Shown: positions 36,395-44,545 of the stretch, piece by piece
How positions within the stretch are numbered: the first letter of the stretch is position 1
Layout: each line of letters opens with the position of its first letter
Notes under the pieces: generated by a model
What the model saw: the letters and a program-made list of their open reading frames with translations, nothing else
Databases searched by the model: none
Told to the model about the DNA's origin: nothing
Program-made: the position numbers and the translations under genes
NCBI RefSeq assembly: GCF_019880305.1
Contig: NZ_CP082301.1
Span: forward strand, 2,232,001 to 2,296,000
From: Streptomyces decoyicus
Lineage (GTDB): Bacteria > Actinomycetota > Actinomycetes > Streptomycetales > Streptomycetaceae
Length of the DNA: 64,000 nucleotides
Reading direction: 5' to 3'

Positions 36395-37169
36395 GGCGGG
36401 TGGCTCCTCGGCGGGGGCATGAACGTCTAGGCGTCCACCACCCTATTCCGTCCCGCGCCGTCCGCCGCCTGCGGAGCCGCCCCGGGGGCCGGCGGCGCGG
36501 GCAGGCGGGCGGCAGACGGGGGCGACGGGGGCGGGGGCGACGGGGGGCGAGGCGCTACGGGGCGGCGGGACGGCAGCCGGGACGGGACGCCGAGCGGTGG
36601 CGGGGTGGGGCGCTACGGGGCGGCGGGACGGGATGCGGTGCGGTGGCGGGGTGAGGCGCTACAGGGCGGCGGCGCGGCAGCCGGGACGGGATCCAGTGCG
36701 GTAGCGGGGTGGAGCGCTACGCGGCGGCGGCACGGGATGCGGTGCGGTAGCGGGGTGAGGCGCTACAGGGCGGCGGCGCGGCAGCCGGGACGGGATCCAG
36801 TGCGGTAGCGGGGTGGAGCGCTACGCGGCGGCGGCACGGGATGCGGTGCGGTAGCGGGGTGGGGCGCTACGGGGCGGAAGTCCGCGGGCAGGGCGGAGCC
36901 CGAGACAGGGGCGGGGAGGGCGGGCGCCGTGCGGGGACGGGGCCCCGGGGCAGGGCGGGGACGCTGGGCTGCCCCGGGCCCGGTCCCGGAGGGAGCAGGG
37001 GCGGGTGAGGGTGGCAGGTGGGGACGGCCGAGGTGGCCAGGTATAGGACGCCGCTTCTTCTTCCCCTCCCCCTCCCCTCCCCCCGGGGCCCCCCGCCCCA
37101 CCCCCACCCCCGCTCCCCGTTCCCCGAACCACCCCCCGGCGCCTCGTTCTCCCGCTCTCCCGCTGCTCC
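36395..37169. other. Gene-free GC-rich spacer containing tandem repeats
   Basis: About 775 bp between the methyltransferase start and the end of the HEPN gene. It contains the repeat tract at 36552-36870, then G-rich and C-rich low-complexity sequence (a pyrimidine-rich run near 37058-37165). No frame has protein-like character. Confidence 0.6.
36552..36870. repeat. Higher-order tandem repeat, 104-bp unit made of 58- and 46-bp subunits
   Basis: GCGCTAC recurs at 36552, 36610, 36656, 36714, 36760, 36818 and 36864, with spacing 58, 46, 58, 46, 58, 46. The last two 104-bp units (36656-36759 and 36760-36863) are nearly identical; the first is diverged. This indicates duplication first at sub-unit level and then a recent 104-bp duplication. 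Confidence 0.85.
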
Positions 37170-37655
37170 TTATCCCGCCCGCTGTGGCGGCAACGACGGC
37201 TGGAGGAGCAGCATCCGCTCCACCAGGCGCAGGAACATGGCGGCGTCGCGCAGAAGGTCGTCGGCGTCCCTGCGGCAGGCCGCGCCGGCTATGCCGGCTT
37301 CGGCCTTGGCCCGGCGGGCGGCGCCGGCGGCGAACAGGGCGCTCCACTCGGCGAGTTCGGGCGCGACCTCGGGGAGGACCTCCCAGGCGCTGCGGATACG
37401 CTGCCTACGGCGCACGGTGGCCTCCGGACGGCCGCGCACGGCGAGGACGGCGGCGGCGGTGCGCAGCGCGGCCAGATGTGCCGTGGCGAACTGTTCGTTG
37501 GGGGTTTCCAGGGTCTGTGCTTCGTCGAGGCCCTGCTGGGCCTGGGCGAGCAGGGCGAGGGCGGCGGGTGGTGCGGCCGCCCGTCGCAGGACGGGGTGGA
37601 CATCGCTCGGGGGACCGTACGCAGCGGAGCTGCCCCCACCGGGACGAGCTGCCAT
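37170..37655 (-). CDS. SAV_6107-family HEPN domain protein
   Basis: A 161-residue, largely helical protein matching the Streptomyces SAV_6107 HEPN family. It opens MAARPGGGSSAAYGPPSDVHPVLRRAA and has helices around LALLAQAQQGLDEAQ, TAHLAALRTAAAVLAV and RRDADDLLRDAAMFLRLVERML. HEPN domains often bind nucleotides or act as RNases, but the RxxxxH nuclease motif is not visible here, so nuclease activity is not claimed. The ATG at 37655 has AGGAGG 7 bases upstream; a longer in-frame extension runs into the divergent promoter region. It is transcribed away from the ABC-like gene. Confidence 0.85.
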   Translation of the reverse strand: MAARPGGGSSAAYGPPSDVHPVLRRAAAPPAALALLAQAQQGLDEAQTLETPNEQFATAHLAALRTAAAVLAVRGRPEATVRRRQRIRSAWEVLPEVAPELAEWSALFAAGAARRAKAEAGIAGAACRRDADDLLRDAAMFLRLVERMLLLQPSLPPQRAG

Positions 37656-37856
37656 GACGAACCTCCTGTCGTCGCATGCTGGTTCGGGACCGAATGCCGA
37701 TTCGGGACCGTATGACCCCATCGTGACGTACACCACTGACAATCGGCACTGACCTGCACTTTCGTCGAAAAGGGGACGCACCCTCAGGCGGATTCGCCGG
37801 ATGGGCTCCCAACACCCCCTTGCGGAATGGGGGGTGGGATACCGCATACTTTTTGC

Positions 37857-37870
37857 ACTGACCAGTCAGT
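37857..37870. promoter_or_regulatory. Palindromic operator upstream of the ABC-like/YhgE operon
   Basis: ACTGACCAGTCAGT is a perfect palindrome (6-bp arms, CA centre). It lies between a CATACT -10-like hexamer (37845-37850) and the AAGGAGGG ribosome site of the next gene. ACTGAC half-sites also occur at 37735-37740 and 37748-37753. The site is a likely target of the TetR regulator encoded at the end of the same gene group, which is inference. Confidence 0.6.
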
Positions 37871-37883
37871 TCAAGGAGGGATC

Positions 37884-38894
37884 GTGGACAGCACCCCGCA
37901 CGGGGCGGCGGTCACGGCCGCGGGATTCGGGGTCAAGGGCCCCCGCGGGTGGGCATTCCGGAACATCGACCTCAGCGCCGGGCCCGGCTCGCTGATCGCC
38001 GTACAGGGCCCTTCGGGCTCGGGCCGTACGTGTCTGCTGCTCGCGCTCACCGGCCGGATGAAGTCCGCCGCGGGCACCGCCGAGGTCGGCGGACTGCCAC
38101 TGCCGAAGAAGAGGGCCGCGGTCCGTTCCGTCACCGCGCTCGCCCATGTGCCGGGGGTCGCCGAGCTCGATCCCGCCCTCACCGTGGGCGAGCATCTGCG
38201 TGAACGTGCCCTGCTACAGGGCCGGTTCGGCGGTTCGCTGCGTGCGCTGCTGCGGCCGCGGCGCGAGCGCCGGGCCGAGGCCCGCGCCCTGGTGGATGCC
38301 GCGCTCACGGCGGGCGGCCTCGACCTGGAGTCGCTGCCCAAGGGGATCCGCACGTCCGTCCGCGACCTGGAACGGCTGGAGGCGCTGCGGCTTTCCGTGG
38401 CGCTCGCGCTGATCGGCGGCCCCCGGCTGCTGGCCGTCGACGACACCGATCTGAAGCTGTCCGACGACGAGCGCGCCGGGGCCTGGGCGATGCTGCGCGC
38501 CCTGGCGGCGGCCGGCACCACCGTGCTCGCGGTGTGCAGCGAGCCGCCGCAGGACGGCGAGGGCGTGGTGCTGGTGCGTACCGGTGGCCGTCGGGAGGCG
38601 GACGCCCCTAAGAGCGCGCCCGGCGACTCCCCCGCCACCACGGGCACCACGGACACCGCGGCCGGCACGACCGACGGGAACAGCGGGAACAGCAGGGACG
38701 ACGGGGACAGCGAGAGTCCCACGGCCGGCGCGGACAGCGCGGCCGGCGGGGGCCCCGCGGCCGGCAACGCCAGCGACGACCCCGCAAACAGCAAGGCCGG
38801 CGAAGACCCCGCGGACAGCGAGCACGACGAGCAGGACGGGACCGACGACGAGGAGGGGGCGGCCGATGCGCTCGCCGAAGCTGGCCGCTCTTGA
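37884..38894 (+). CDS. Degenerate ABC ATPase-like protein with acidic tail
   Basis: A 336-residue protein with an ABC nucleotide-binding-domain fold (residues 10-235). Its Walker A is GPSGSGRT (42-49) with Arg for the invariant Lys. The LSGGQ signature is missing (TSVRDLERLEALRL instead). Walker B reads RLLAVDD (181-187) with Asp for the catalytic Glu, and the H-loop His is absent (VCSE, 217-220). Residues 240-336 are a low-complexity Asp/Glu/Ser/Gly/Ala tail. All ATPase motifs are thus impaired, suggesting a structural or nucleotide-sensing partner. GTG at 37884 follows AAGGAGGG. It overlaps the YhgE/Pip gene by 29 bp. Confidence 0.85.
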   Translation: MDSTPHGAAVTAAGFGVKGPRGWAFRNIDLSAGPGSLIAVQGPSGSGRTCLLLALTGRMKSAAGTAEVGGLPLPKKRAAVRSVTALAHVPGVAELDPALTVGEHLRERALLQGRFGGSLRALLRPRRERRAEARALVDAALTAGGLDLESLPKGIRTSVRDLERLEALRLSVALALIGGPRLLAVDDTDLKLSDDERAGAWAMLRALAAAGTTVLAVCSEPPQDGEGVVLVRTGGRREADAPKSAPGDSPATTGTTDTAAGTTDGNSGNSRDDGDSESPTAGADSAAGGGPAAGNASDDPANSKAGEDPADSEHDEQDGTDDEEGAADALAEAGRS

Positions 38895-41073
38895 GCTGAA
38901 GCGGTTCGGGCGGGGGAAGCTGCCGCGCGCCGCGCTGGCCGCACTTCTGCTGCTGCCGCTGCTGTACGGCGCGCTGTACCTGTGGTCCTTCTGGGACCCG
39001 TACGGGCGGCTGGACAAGATCCCGGTCGCGCTGGTCAACGAGGACACCGGCGCGACCGTCGGCGGGAAGCACCTCGCGGCCGGCGGCAGCATCGTCTCCG
39101 GGCTGCGCGACAGCCACACCTTCGACTGGCAGCCCGTGGACGCCGAGAAGGCCGCCAAGGGCGTCGAGGACGGCTCGTACTACCTCTCGCTGTCCATCCC
39201 GAAGGACTTCAGCCGGCGGATCGCCTCCAGCTCCGGGGACCACCCGGAGACCGGCGCCCTCAAGGTGCGGACGAACGACGCGAACAACTACATCGTCGGG
39301 CAGATCTCCCGGACGGTGTTCTCCGAGGTGCGCTCCGCGGCCTCCACGAAGTCGTCGCGGACCTTCCTGGACAAGATCTTCGTCTCGTTCTCGACGCTGC
39401 ACGGCAGGACCGAGCAGGCCGCGGACGGCGCCGACCAGCTCAACGACGGTATCGGGCAGGCGAAGGACGGCGCGGGCAAACTGGCCGACGGTCTGGGCAC
39501 CGCCAAGGACGGCAGCGGCAAGCTGGTGACGGGCCTGGGCGATCTCGACGCGGGCGCGGGGCGGCTCTCCCAAGGCAGCTCCGACCTCGCCAGGGGAGCC
39601 GGTACGGCGGCACATGGCTCGCGCCAACTGGCCGACGGTTCCGGGCAGGTGGCGCAGGGAACCCAGCAGCTGGCGGACACGGTCAACGGAGTCGTCGGCA
39701 AGGTGGGGCCCTTCATCCGGGCGCACGGCAAGGAGATCGGCGAGGCGGCACAGCTCGTCGCCGACGGTTCGCAGGCGGTCAGTGACCACCTCGACAAGCT
39801 CCCCGCCGCGGCGTCCACGGGGGCCGAACTCTCCCGGGGGATGTCCGACCATCTGGCCGCCTACTACCGGCTGCGCTGTGGGAGCGCGGTGGAACTCGAC
39901 GCCTCCTGCGCGGAGCTGAAGCAGCTCAAGGAGCAGGCGGCCACCGCCGCGGACAAGGCCGAGGAGGTCAGCGGCTACGTCCACGACCAGAAGAACCTCG
40001 ACCAACTGGGACGGGACCTGGACACGCTGCACTCGCTGGCGGGCGAGCTGGCCGAGCGCGGGCCGACCCTGGGCGCCGACATGGACGCCGCCGTCAAGAA
40101 GATCAACGGTCTCAACGACGGCGCGCACAAGGTGTCCGCGGGGGCGCGCAAGCTGGCCGCGGGCAATGCCCGGCTGGCGGCCGGTGCGGACAAGCTCAAC
40201 GACGGCACGCATGCGCTGCACGACGGTACGGGCCGCGCGGCAGCCGGTATGGGCGACCTCGACTCCGGTGTGGGCAGGCTCAAGGACGGCGCGCAGACGC
40301 TGGACGGCGGCATGTTCAAGCTCTCCGACGGCTCGCAGAAGCTGGCCGGCGGACTGCACGACGGGGCGAAGCAGATCCCCGACTACGGCAAGAAGGCCCG
40401 CGACGCGCGCACCCAGGTCATGTCCGACCCGGTGCAGCTGGCCTCGTCCGCCGCCCACAAGGCGCCGAACTACGGCACCGGCTTCGCCCCGTACTTCATC
40501 CCGCTGTCCCTGTGGGTCGGCGCGATGGTGGCGTACATGCTGATCCAGCCGCTCAACCGGCGGGCACTGGCGATGGGTGCGTCCTCCTGGCGGGTGGCGG
40601 TCTCCGGGTGGCTGCCGGTGTTCGGTGTGGGGGTGCTGCAGACCGCGGCCCTGATGTCCGTATTGCACTTCGCGATCGGCCTGGAGATGGTCCGGGCGGC
40701 CGGCACGGTCGGCTTCCTCGTCCTGGTCACGGCGTGTTTCTCGGCGATCGTGCAATGGCTGAACGCGCAGTTCGGCCCGGCCGGCCGGATCCTGGTGCTG
40801 GCGCTGCTGATGCTCCAGCTGACCTCGGCCGGCGGCACCTACCCGGTGCAGACCAGCCCGGGGTTCTTCGCCGCCATCCACCCCTACCTGCCGATGAGTT
40901 ACATCGTGGAGGGGCTGCGCCGGCTCATCACGGGCGGGGAACTCGCGCCCGTATGGCAGGGCAGTGTGGTGCTGCTGGCGTTCACGGCGGTGGCGCTCGC
41001 GCTGACGTCCCTGACGGCGCGCGGCCGCCAGGTGGTGCGGATGAAGGACCTTCATCCGGAGCTGAGCCTGTGA
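38866..41073 (+). CDS. YhgE/Pip domain ABC-2-type membrane protein
   Basis: A 735-residue membrane protein of the YhgE/Pip (phage infection protein) family. One transmembrane helix near the N-terminus (about 18-42) precedes an extracytoplasmic region with IPVALVNEDTGA and many DG-x-x-x-L repeats (GADQLNDGIGQAKDGAGKLADG and similar). Five C-terminal transmembrane helices end the protein (about 540-720). Relatives act in phage susceptibility, protein secretion or lipid export; function here is unknown. The ATG at 38866, inside the preceding gene, follows GAGGAGGGGG. The overlap with the ABC-like gene implies a complex between the two products. Confidence 0.9.
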   Translation: MRSPKLAALELKRFGRGKLPRAALAALLLLPLLYGALYLWSFWDPYGRLDKIPVALVNEDTGATVGGKHLAAGGSIVSGLRDSHTFDWQPVDAEKAAKGVEDGSYYLSLSIPKDFSRRIASSSGDHPETGALKVRTNDANNYIVGQISRTVFSEVRSAASTKSSRTFLDKIFVSFSTLHGRTEQAADGADQLNDGIGQAKDGAGKLADGLGTAKDGSGKLVTGLGDLDAGAGRLSQGSSDLARGAGTAAHGSRQLADGSGQVAQGTQQLADTVNGVVGKVGPFIRAHGKEIGEAAQLVADGSQAVSDHLDKLPAAASTGAELSRGMSDHLAAYYRLRCGSAVELDASCAELKQLKEQAATAADKAEEVSGYVHDQKNLDQLGRDLDTLHSLAGELAERGPTLGADMDAAVKKINGLNDGAHKVSAGARKLAAGNARLAAGADKLNDGTHALHDGTGRAAAGMGDLDSGVGRLKDGAQTLDGGMFKLSDGSQKLAGGLHDGAKQIPDYGKKARDARTQVMSDPVQLASSAAHKAPNYGTGFAPYFIPLSLWVGAMVAYMLIQPLNRRALAMGASSWRVAVSGWLPVFGVGVLQTAALMSVLHFAIGLEMVRAAGTVGFLVLVTACFSAIVQWLNAQFGPAGRILVLALLMLQLTSAGGTYPVQTSPGFFAAIHPYLPMSYIVEGLRRLITGGELAPVWQGSVVLLAFTAVALALTSLTARGRQVVRMKDLHPELSL

Positions 41074-41081
41074 GCGCGCAC

Positions 41082-41113
41082 CCTCCCCCAGCTACCGCTG
41101 GGAGGTGCCCCCA
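41082..41113 (+). repeat. CTCCCCC-family palindromic repeat, copy 1 before tetR
   Basis: CCTCCCCCAGCTACCGCTGG continues into GAGGTGCCCCCA, a hairpin flanked by C-runs, 9 bp after the YhgE/Pip stop. It shares CCTCCCCC and GGGAGGTGCCCCCA with the copy inside trpEG at 58548-58590. Confidence 0.75.
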
Positions 41114-41135
41114 GCCCACCACCGCCCTGCCGGAG

Positions 41136-41169
41136 ACTCCCCCGGACTCCGTCCGGGGCAACCCCCACC
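41136..41169 (+). repeat. CTCCCCC-family palindromic repeat, copy 2 before tetR
   Basis: ACTCCCCCGGACTCCGTCCG continues into GGGCAACCCCCACC. It has the same plan as the preceding copy with a different loop, 42 bp upstream of the tetR start. Confidence 0.7.
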
Positions 41170-41210
41170 GCGCCGCGCATCGATCGCCGGGGACCGGCAC
41201 AATCGCCCCC

Positions 41211-41825
41211 ATGGACAGCTCCAACACACGCCGCGACGCCACCCGGCGCAAGCTCTTCGAGGCCGCGGTCACGCTCATCGCCGAACAGGGCTTCTCCTCC
41301 ACCACGGTGGACGAGATCGCCGAGCGGGCAGGCGTCGCGAAGGGCACCGTCTACTACAACTTCGCGAGCAAGAACGTTCTCTTCGAAGAGCTGCTGCGGC
41401 ACGGCATCGAGATGCTGGCGACCTCCTTGCAGGCGGCCGCCGAGGAGGTCATCGGACGGGGCGGCCGCAGGATCGACGCGCTGGACGCGATGATCCGGGC
41501 CGGGCTGGACTTCATCTCCCGTTACCCGGCGCTCACCCAGCTCTACGTCGCCGAGCTGTGGCGCACCAACCGTGCCTGGCAGTCGACGCTGATGGTGGTG
41601 CGCGAGCGGGCCATCACGGTGGTGGAGGACGTGCTGCGCGAGGCGGTGGCGGAGGGCGAGCTGAGCGAGGAGATCGACATCCCGCTGACCGCCTCGGCGC
41701 TGTTCGGAATGGTCCTGGTGGCCGCCCTGGACTGGCAGTCCTACCAGCCGGACCGGTCGATCGACGATGTCCACGCGGCGCTGTCGCGGCTGCTCCAGGG
41801 GCGGGTCAGCGGCCGGCCGTCGTAG
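41211..41825 (+). CDS. TetR/AcrR family transcriptional regulator
   Basis: A 204-residue repressor. The N-terminal helix-turn-helix is RRKLFEAAVTLIAEQGFSSTTVDEIAERAGVAKGTVYYNFASKNVLFEELL (about 10-62). The C-terminal ligand-binding helices match the TetR_C branch (ALDAMIRAGLDFISRYPALTQLYVAELW). ATG at 41211 has no strong ribosome site, so the start is set by domain length. It follows the ABC-like/YhgE pair with 137 bp holding two palindromic repeats and probably regulates them through the palindrome at 37857-37870. Confidence 0.92.
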   Translation: MDSSNTRRDATRRKLFEAAVTLIAEQGFSSTTVDEIAERAGVAKGTVYYNFASKNVLFEELLRHGIEMLATSLQAAAEEVIGRGGRRIDALDAMIRAGLDFISRYPALTQLYVAELWRTNRAWQSTLMVVRERAITVVEDVLREAVAEGELSEEIDIPLTASALFGMVLVAALDWQSYQPDRSIDDVHAALSRLLQGRVSGRPS

Positions 41826-41920
41826 CTCCGGGAGGACGCTCCCCGGAGGGAGGCCGGTGCGCGCCGTATTGGTCAGGTGCGACGCGCACCGTTTTCCCCC
41901 GCGGGCACGCACAAAAGGGT

Positions 41921-41970
41921 GCGCTGCCCTGGCACGGATCGTTCCCCCATCGATCCGACCAGGACAGCGC
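41921..41970. terminator. Long imperfect hairpin after tetR
   Basis: The left arm (41921-41941, GCGCTGCCCTGGCACGGATC plus G) pairs with 41951-41970 (CGATCCGACCAGGACAGCGC), with one mismatch and one bulge, around the loop TTCCCCCAT. It is a probable terminator for tetR, though it could also form in a leader of the next gene. Confidence 0.65.
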
Positions 41971-41971
41971 T

Positions 41972-42019
41972 TCCCCCGTACTCCCCCGTATCCCCCGTGC
42001 GTCCCCCGTGTTCCCCCGT
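41972..42019 (+). repeat. Five helically phased TCCCCCGT repeats
   Basis: TCCCCCGT occurs at 41972, 41982, 41991, 42002 and 42012 (spacing 10, 9, 11, 10 bp), placing all copies on one DNA face. It lies in the 378-bp gap between tetR and the DUF4126 gene. Confidence 0.7.
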
Positions 42020-42145
42020 CACGTCCGGGAGCCGCGCCGCTCCGCCGCCCCGTGTCGGCGGTGCGGCGCCGCTTCCCTTCCGTGGCCCCTACTCTTCCTT
42101 CCGGGCGGGCGTCGGCCCATCCGCGTACCTACTCATCTCGGTGAC

Positions 42146-42161
42146 TGAGTACGGATACTCA
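42146..42161. promoter_or_regulatory. Inverted repeat TGAGTA-CGGA-TACTCA upstream of DUF4126 gene
   Basis: A perfect 6-bp inverted repeat with a 4-base centre, containing GATACT, which could act as a -10 element; 43 bp upstream of the GTG start. It is a candidate operator. Confidence 0.5.
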
Positions 42162-42203
42162 AACCTGAGCACCGGCCCCCAGCCAGGGCCTACGCTTTCC
42201 GCC

Positions 42204-42824
42204 GTGTCCGTACTTCCCTTGGTGTTCACCAGTGGCTGGGCGAGCGGGATCAACGCCTACGCCGTCGTCCTGCTCTTCGGCCTGCTCGGCGCGACCGGTG
42301 TCACGGATGAGGTGCCCGCGGCGTTGCAGCGCCCCGATGTGCTGATCGTGGCCGGGGTGCTCTTCCTGTGCGAGGCCGTCGCCGACAAGGTCCCGTACGT
42401 GGACTCGGTCTGGGACACCGTGCACACGGTGATCCGGCCGGTCGCCGGCGCCGTCGTGGCGGCGCTGCTGGCCGGCCACAACGGTTCGCTGCCCGAGTTG
42501 GCGGCGGGCGCGGTCGGCGGCTCCACGGCGCTGCTGAGCCACCTGGTCAAGGCCGGTACGCGGATCGCGGTCAACACCTCCCCGGAGCCGGCCAGCAACA
42601 TCGTGCTGAGCCTCGCCGAGGATCTGGGCGTCGCCGCGCTCATCGCCTTCGCCGTGTTCCACCCGGTGGCGGCTGCGGTCATCGCGGCGGCACTGCTGGC
42701 CGCGGGGATCGCGGTGGTGGTCTTCCTGTGGTCGCGGATCCGCCGGTACCTCCGGCGCCGTCGGCAGCGGCGCGCGGAGAAGCGGACGGCCACGGCAGGG
42801 GATGTGCTGCCACCGGTGGCCTGA
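42204..42824 (+). CDS. DUF4126 family membrane protein
   Basis: A 206-residue integral membrane protein of unknown function. About five hydrophobic segments are present (LPLVFTSGWASGINAYAVVLLFGLLGATG, VLIVAGVLFLCEAVADKV, VAGAVVAALLAG, LGVAALIAFAVFHPVAAAVIAAALLAAGIAVVVFLWSRI). A basic tail (RRYLRRRRQRRAEKR) is followed by a short polar end. GTG at 42204 is chosen because homologous sequence starts there. No ribosome site precedes it, while TACGCT (42191-42196) sits at the distance expected for a leaderless transcript. Confidence 0.85.
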   Translation: MSVLPLVFTSGWASGINAYAVVLLFGLLGATGVTDEVPAALQRPDVLIVAGVLFLCEAVADKVPYVDSVWDTVHTVIRPVAGAVVAALLAGHNGSLPELAAGAVGGSTALLSHLVKAGTRIAVNTSPEPASNIVLSLAEDLGVAALIAFAVFHPVAAAVIAAALLAAGIAVVVFLWSRIRRYLRRRRQRRAEKRTATAGDVLPPVA

Positions 42825-42916
42825 CGGGGTGCTTCTGGGGGTGGCGGCGCCGGTGCTGCCGGGCCGGGAACCCGGCCGTGCGGGCGTTGTCGGTGGGGCC
42901 GGATAAAGTCGCAGGC

Positions 42917-44428
42917 ATGGCACGGATTGCGGTGATCGGCGCCGGGATGGGCGCGATGGCGGCCGCTGCCCGGCTGGCCGTCGCGGGCCACCGGGTGGCG
43001 GTGTTCGAGCGCGGCGCGACGCATGGCGGCGCGGTGCGGCGGTGGGAGCGGGGCGGCTTCGCCTTCGATACGGGCCCCGGCCTGCTGCATCTGCCGGCCG
43101 TCTACCGCGATCTGTTCCTCAAGACCGGCCGGGAGCCGCTGGAGAGCTGCATCGAGCTGTCCCAGGTCGACCCCGCGAGCCGGCATGTCTTCCCCGACGG
43201 CACGGCCGTATCGCTGCCGAACGCCTCGCGGGCCGGGGTGCTGACGGCCCTGGACGAGGCGCTGGGCGCGGGTTCCGGGGAGCGCTGGAGCGCGCTGGTG
43301 GGCCGCGCCCGCGAGGCCTGGGACGCCACCCGCCGGCCGCTCCTGGAGGAGCCGCTGTGGCAGGACTGGCGGGTGCTGGGGCGCGATCCGTATCCGGCGG
43401 TGCGCAGGCGCGGGCTGTTCGGCCGGGGCAAGGGCCCCACGACCGCCACCCTCGCCGAGGTGGCCCGCCGTGAGCTGACGGACCCCCGGCTGATCGCGCT
43501 GCTGGAGAGCCATGCGCTGGCGTACGGCTTCGACCCGCGCAGCGCCCCGGCGAGCGCCGTCGTGCTGCCGTACATGGAGCAGACCTTCGGGAGTTGGTAT
43601 CCGCGCGGCGGTATGCGGGCGCTGGCCGATGCGCTGTACGAACGCTGTCTGGCGCGCAAGGTGGAGTTCAGCTTCGGTGCGGCGGTGACCGGGATCGTGG
43701 AGAAGGACGGCCGGGCGTCGGGCGTCGAGCTGGCCGACGGCCGGGTGTCCGAGGCGGAGTTCGTGGTGGCGGGCGTCGATCCGGTGCAGCTTGTGGAGCT
43801 CTGCCGGGGACGGGAGCCGTGGGGTGCGGACGATGTCCGCCCGGGACCGGATGACCGCGCCACCGCGCGGCTCACGGTCTGCCTCGCGCTGCGCGGTGCG
43901 CGCCCCGAGGACGCCGTGCACCGGACGGTCGTCCATGCCGCGGACCGCACGGCGGAGCTGGCGGGCGTGTTCGGGGACGGCCCCGGGCTGCGGACCCCCT
44001 GTGACCGGCCCACGGTGACGGTGCTGCGCCCGGACGACCCTGCTTCCCGGCCGGACGACGCCCATGAGGCCGTGACCCTGACGGCGACGGTGGCGCCGCA
44101 CGGCCCGGTCGACTGGCACGACGGCGAGGCCGTGGCGGCCGGTGCGGAGCGGATGACCGAGATCGCCGAGGCCGCGGTTCCCGGGCTGCGGGAGCGGGTG
44201 CTGTGGCGGGAGGTGCTGCCGCCCGCCGATGACGCAGGGGTGCCGGGACCGGCGCTGGCGGGCCGGGAAGGCCGCTTTCTGCGACCCGGCAACCGCACCC
44301 GGATACCGGGGCTCTACGCGGTCGGTGGCTGGTCGCACCCGGGCGGCGGGCCGGCGCACGCCGGGATGTCCGGCGCGATCGTCGCCGGCCTGATCGTGAA
44401 CGGCGACGACTGGCACGGCTCCACATGA
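42917..44428 (+). CDS. FAD-dependent oxidoreductase, phytoene desaturase (CrtI)-like
   Basis: A 503-residue flavoprotein. The N-terminal FAD loop is IAVIGAGMGAMAAAARLAVAGHRVAVFER. GGAVRRWERGGFAFDTGPGLLHLP matches the substrate-side segment of CrtI-like amine oxidase/desaturase proteins, and the C-terminal FAD motif is PGLYAVGGWSHPGGGPAHAGMSG. No carotenoid genes are nearby, so the substrate is open and phytoene is not implied. ATG at 42917 lacks a ribosome site. TAAAGT at 42904-42909 is positioned for a leaderless transcript. Confidence 0.88.
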   Translation: MARIAVIGAGMGAMAAAARLAVAGHRVAVFERGATHGGAVRRWERGGFAFDTGPGLLHLPAVYRDLFLKTGREPLESCIELSQVDPASRHVFPDGTAVSLPNASRAGVLTALDEALGAGSGERWSALVGRAREAWDATRRPLLEEPLWQDWRVLGRDPYPAVRRRGLFGRGKGPTTATLAEVARRELTDPRLIALLESHALAYGFDPRSAPASAVVLPYMEQTFGSWYPRGGMRALADALYERCLARKVEFSFGAAVTGIVEKDGRASGVELADGRVSEAEFVVAGVDPVQLVELCRGREPWGADDVRPGPDDRATARLTVCLALRGARPEDAVHRTVVHAADRTAELAGVFGDGPGLRTPCDRPTVTVLRPDDPASRPDDAHEAVTLTATVAPHGPVDWHDGEAVAAGAERMTEIAEAAVPGLRERVLWREVLPPADDAGVPGPALAGREGRFLRPGNRTRIPGLYAVGGWSHPGGGPAHAGMSGAIVAGLIVNGDDWHGST

Positions 44429-44545
44429 GCGCGTAGCGGGCGCCGCCGGGCGAGGGCGTGAGGGGCGCTGCGGGAGGCACAGCGGCGGGAGAGGGCCGAC
44501 GCGGGATGCGCGGCCGTGGCCCCGGCCCCTTCCCCGGCCGCCGGC

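Noticed and set aside
36552-36870. Possible CRISPR array
   Set aside because: The spacing is regular, but the sequence between repeats is itself repeated rather than unique, and no cas genes are present.
38608-41055. Long open frame antisense to the YhgE/Pip gene (about 815 codons)
   Set aside because: Arg/His/Gly-rich composition and periodicity come from the DG repeats on the other strand; no recognisable protein.
42862-42877. Hairpin after the DUF4126 gene (GGCCGGG-AA-CCCGGCC)
   Set aside because: The loop is only two bases and the stem is short; insufficient for a terminator call.
42917-44428. Carotenoid biosynthesis gene (phytoene desaturase)
   Set aside because: Fold and motifs are CrtI-like, but there are no crtB, crtE or other pathway genes nearby, so only the oxidoreductase family is called.
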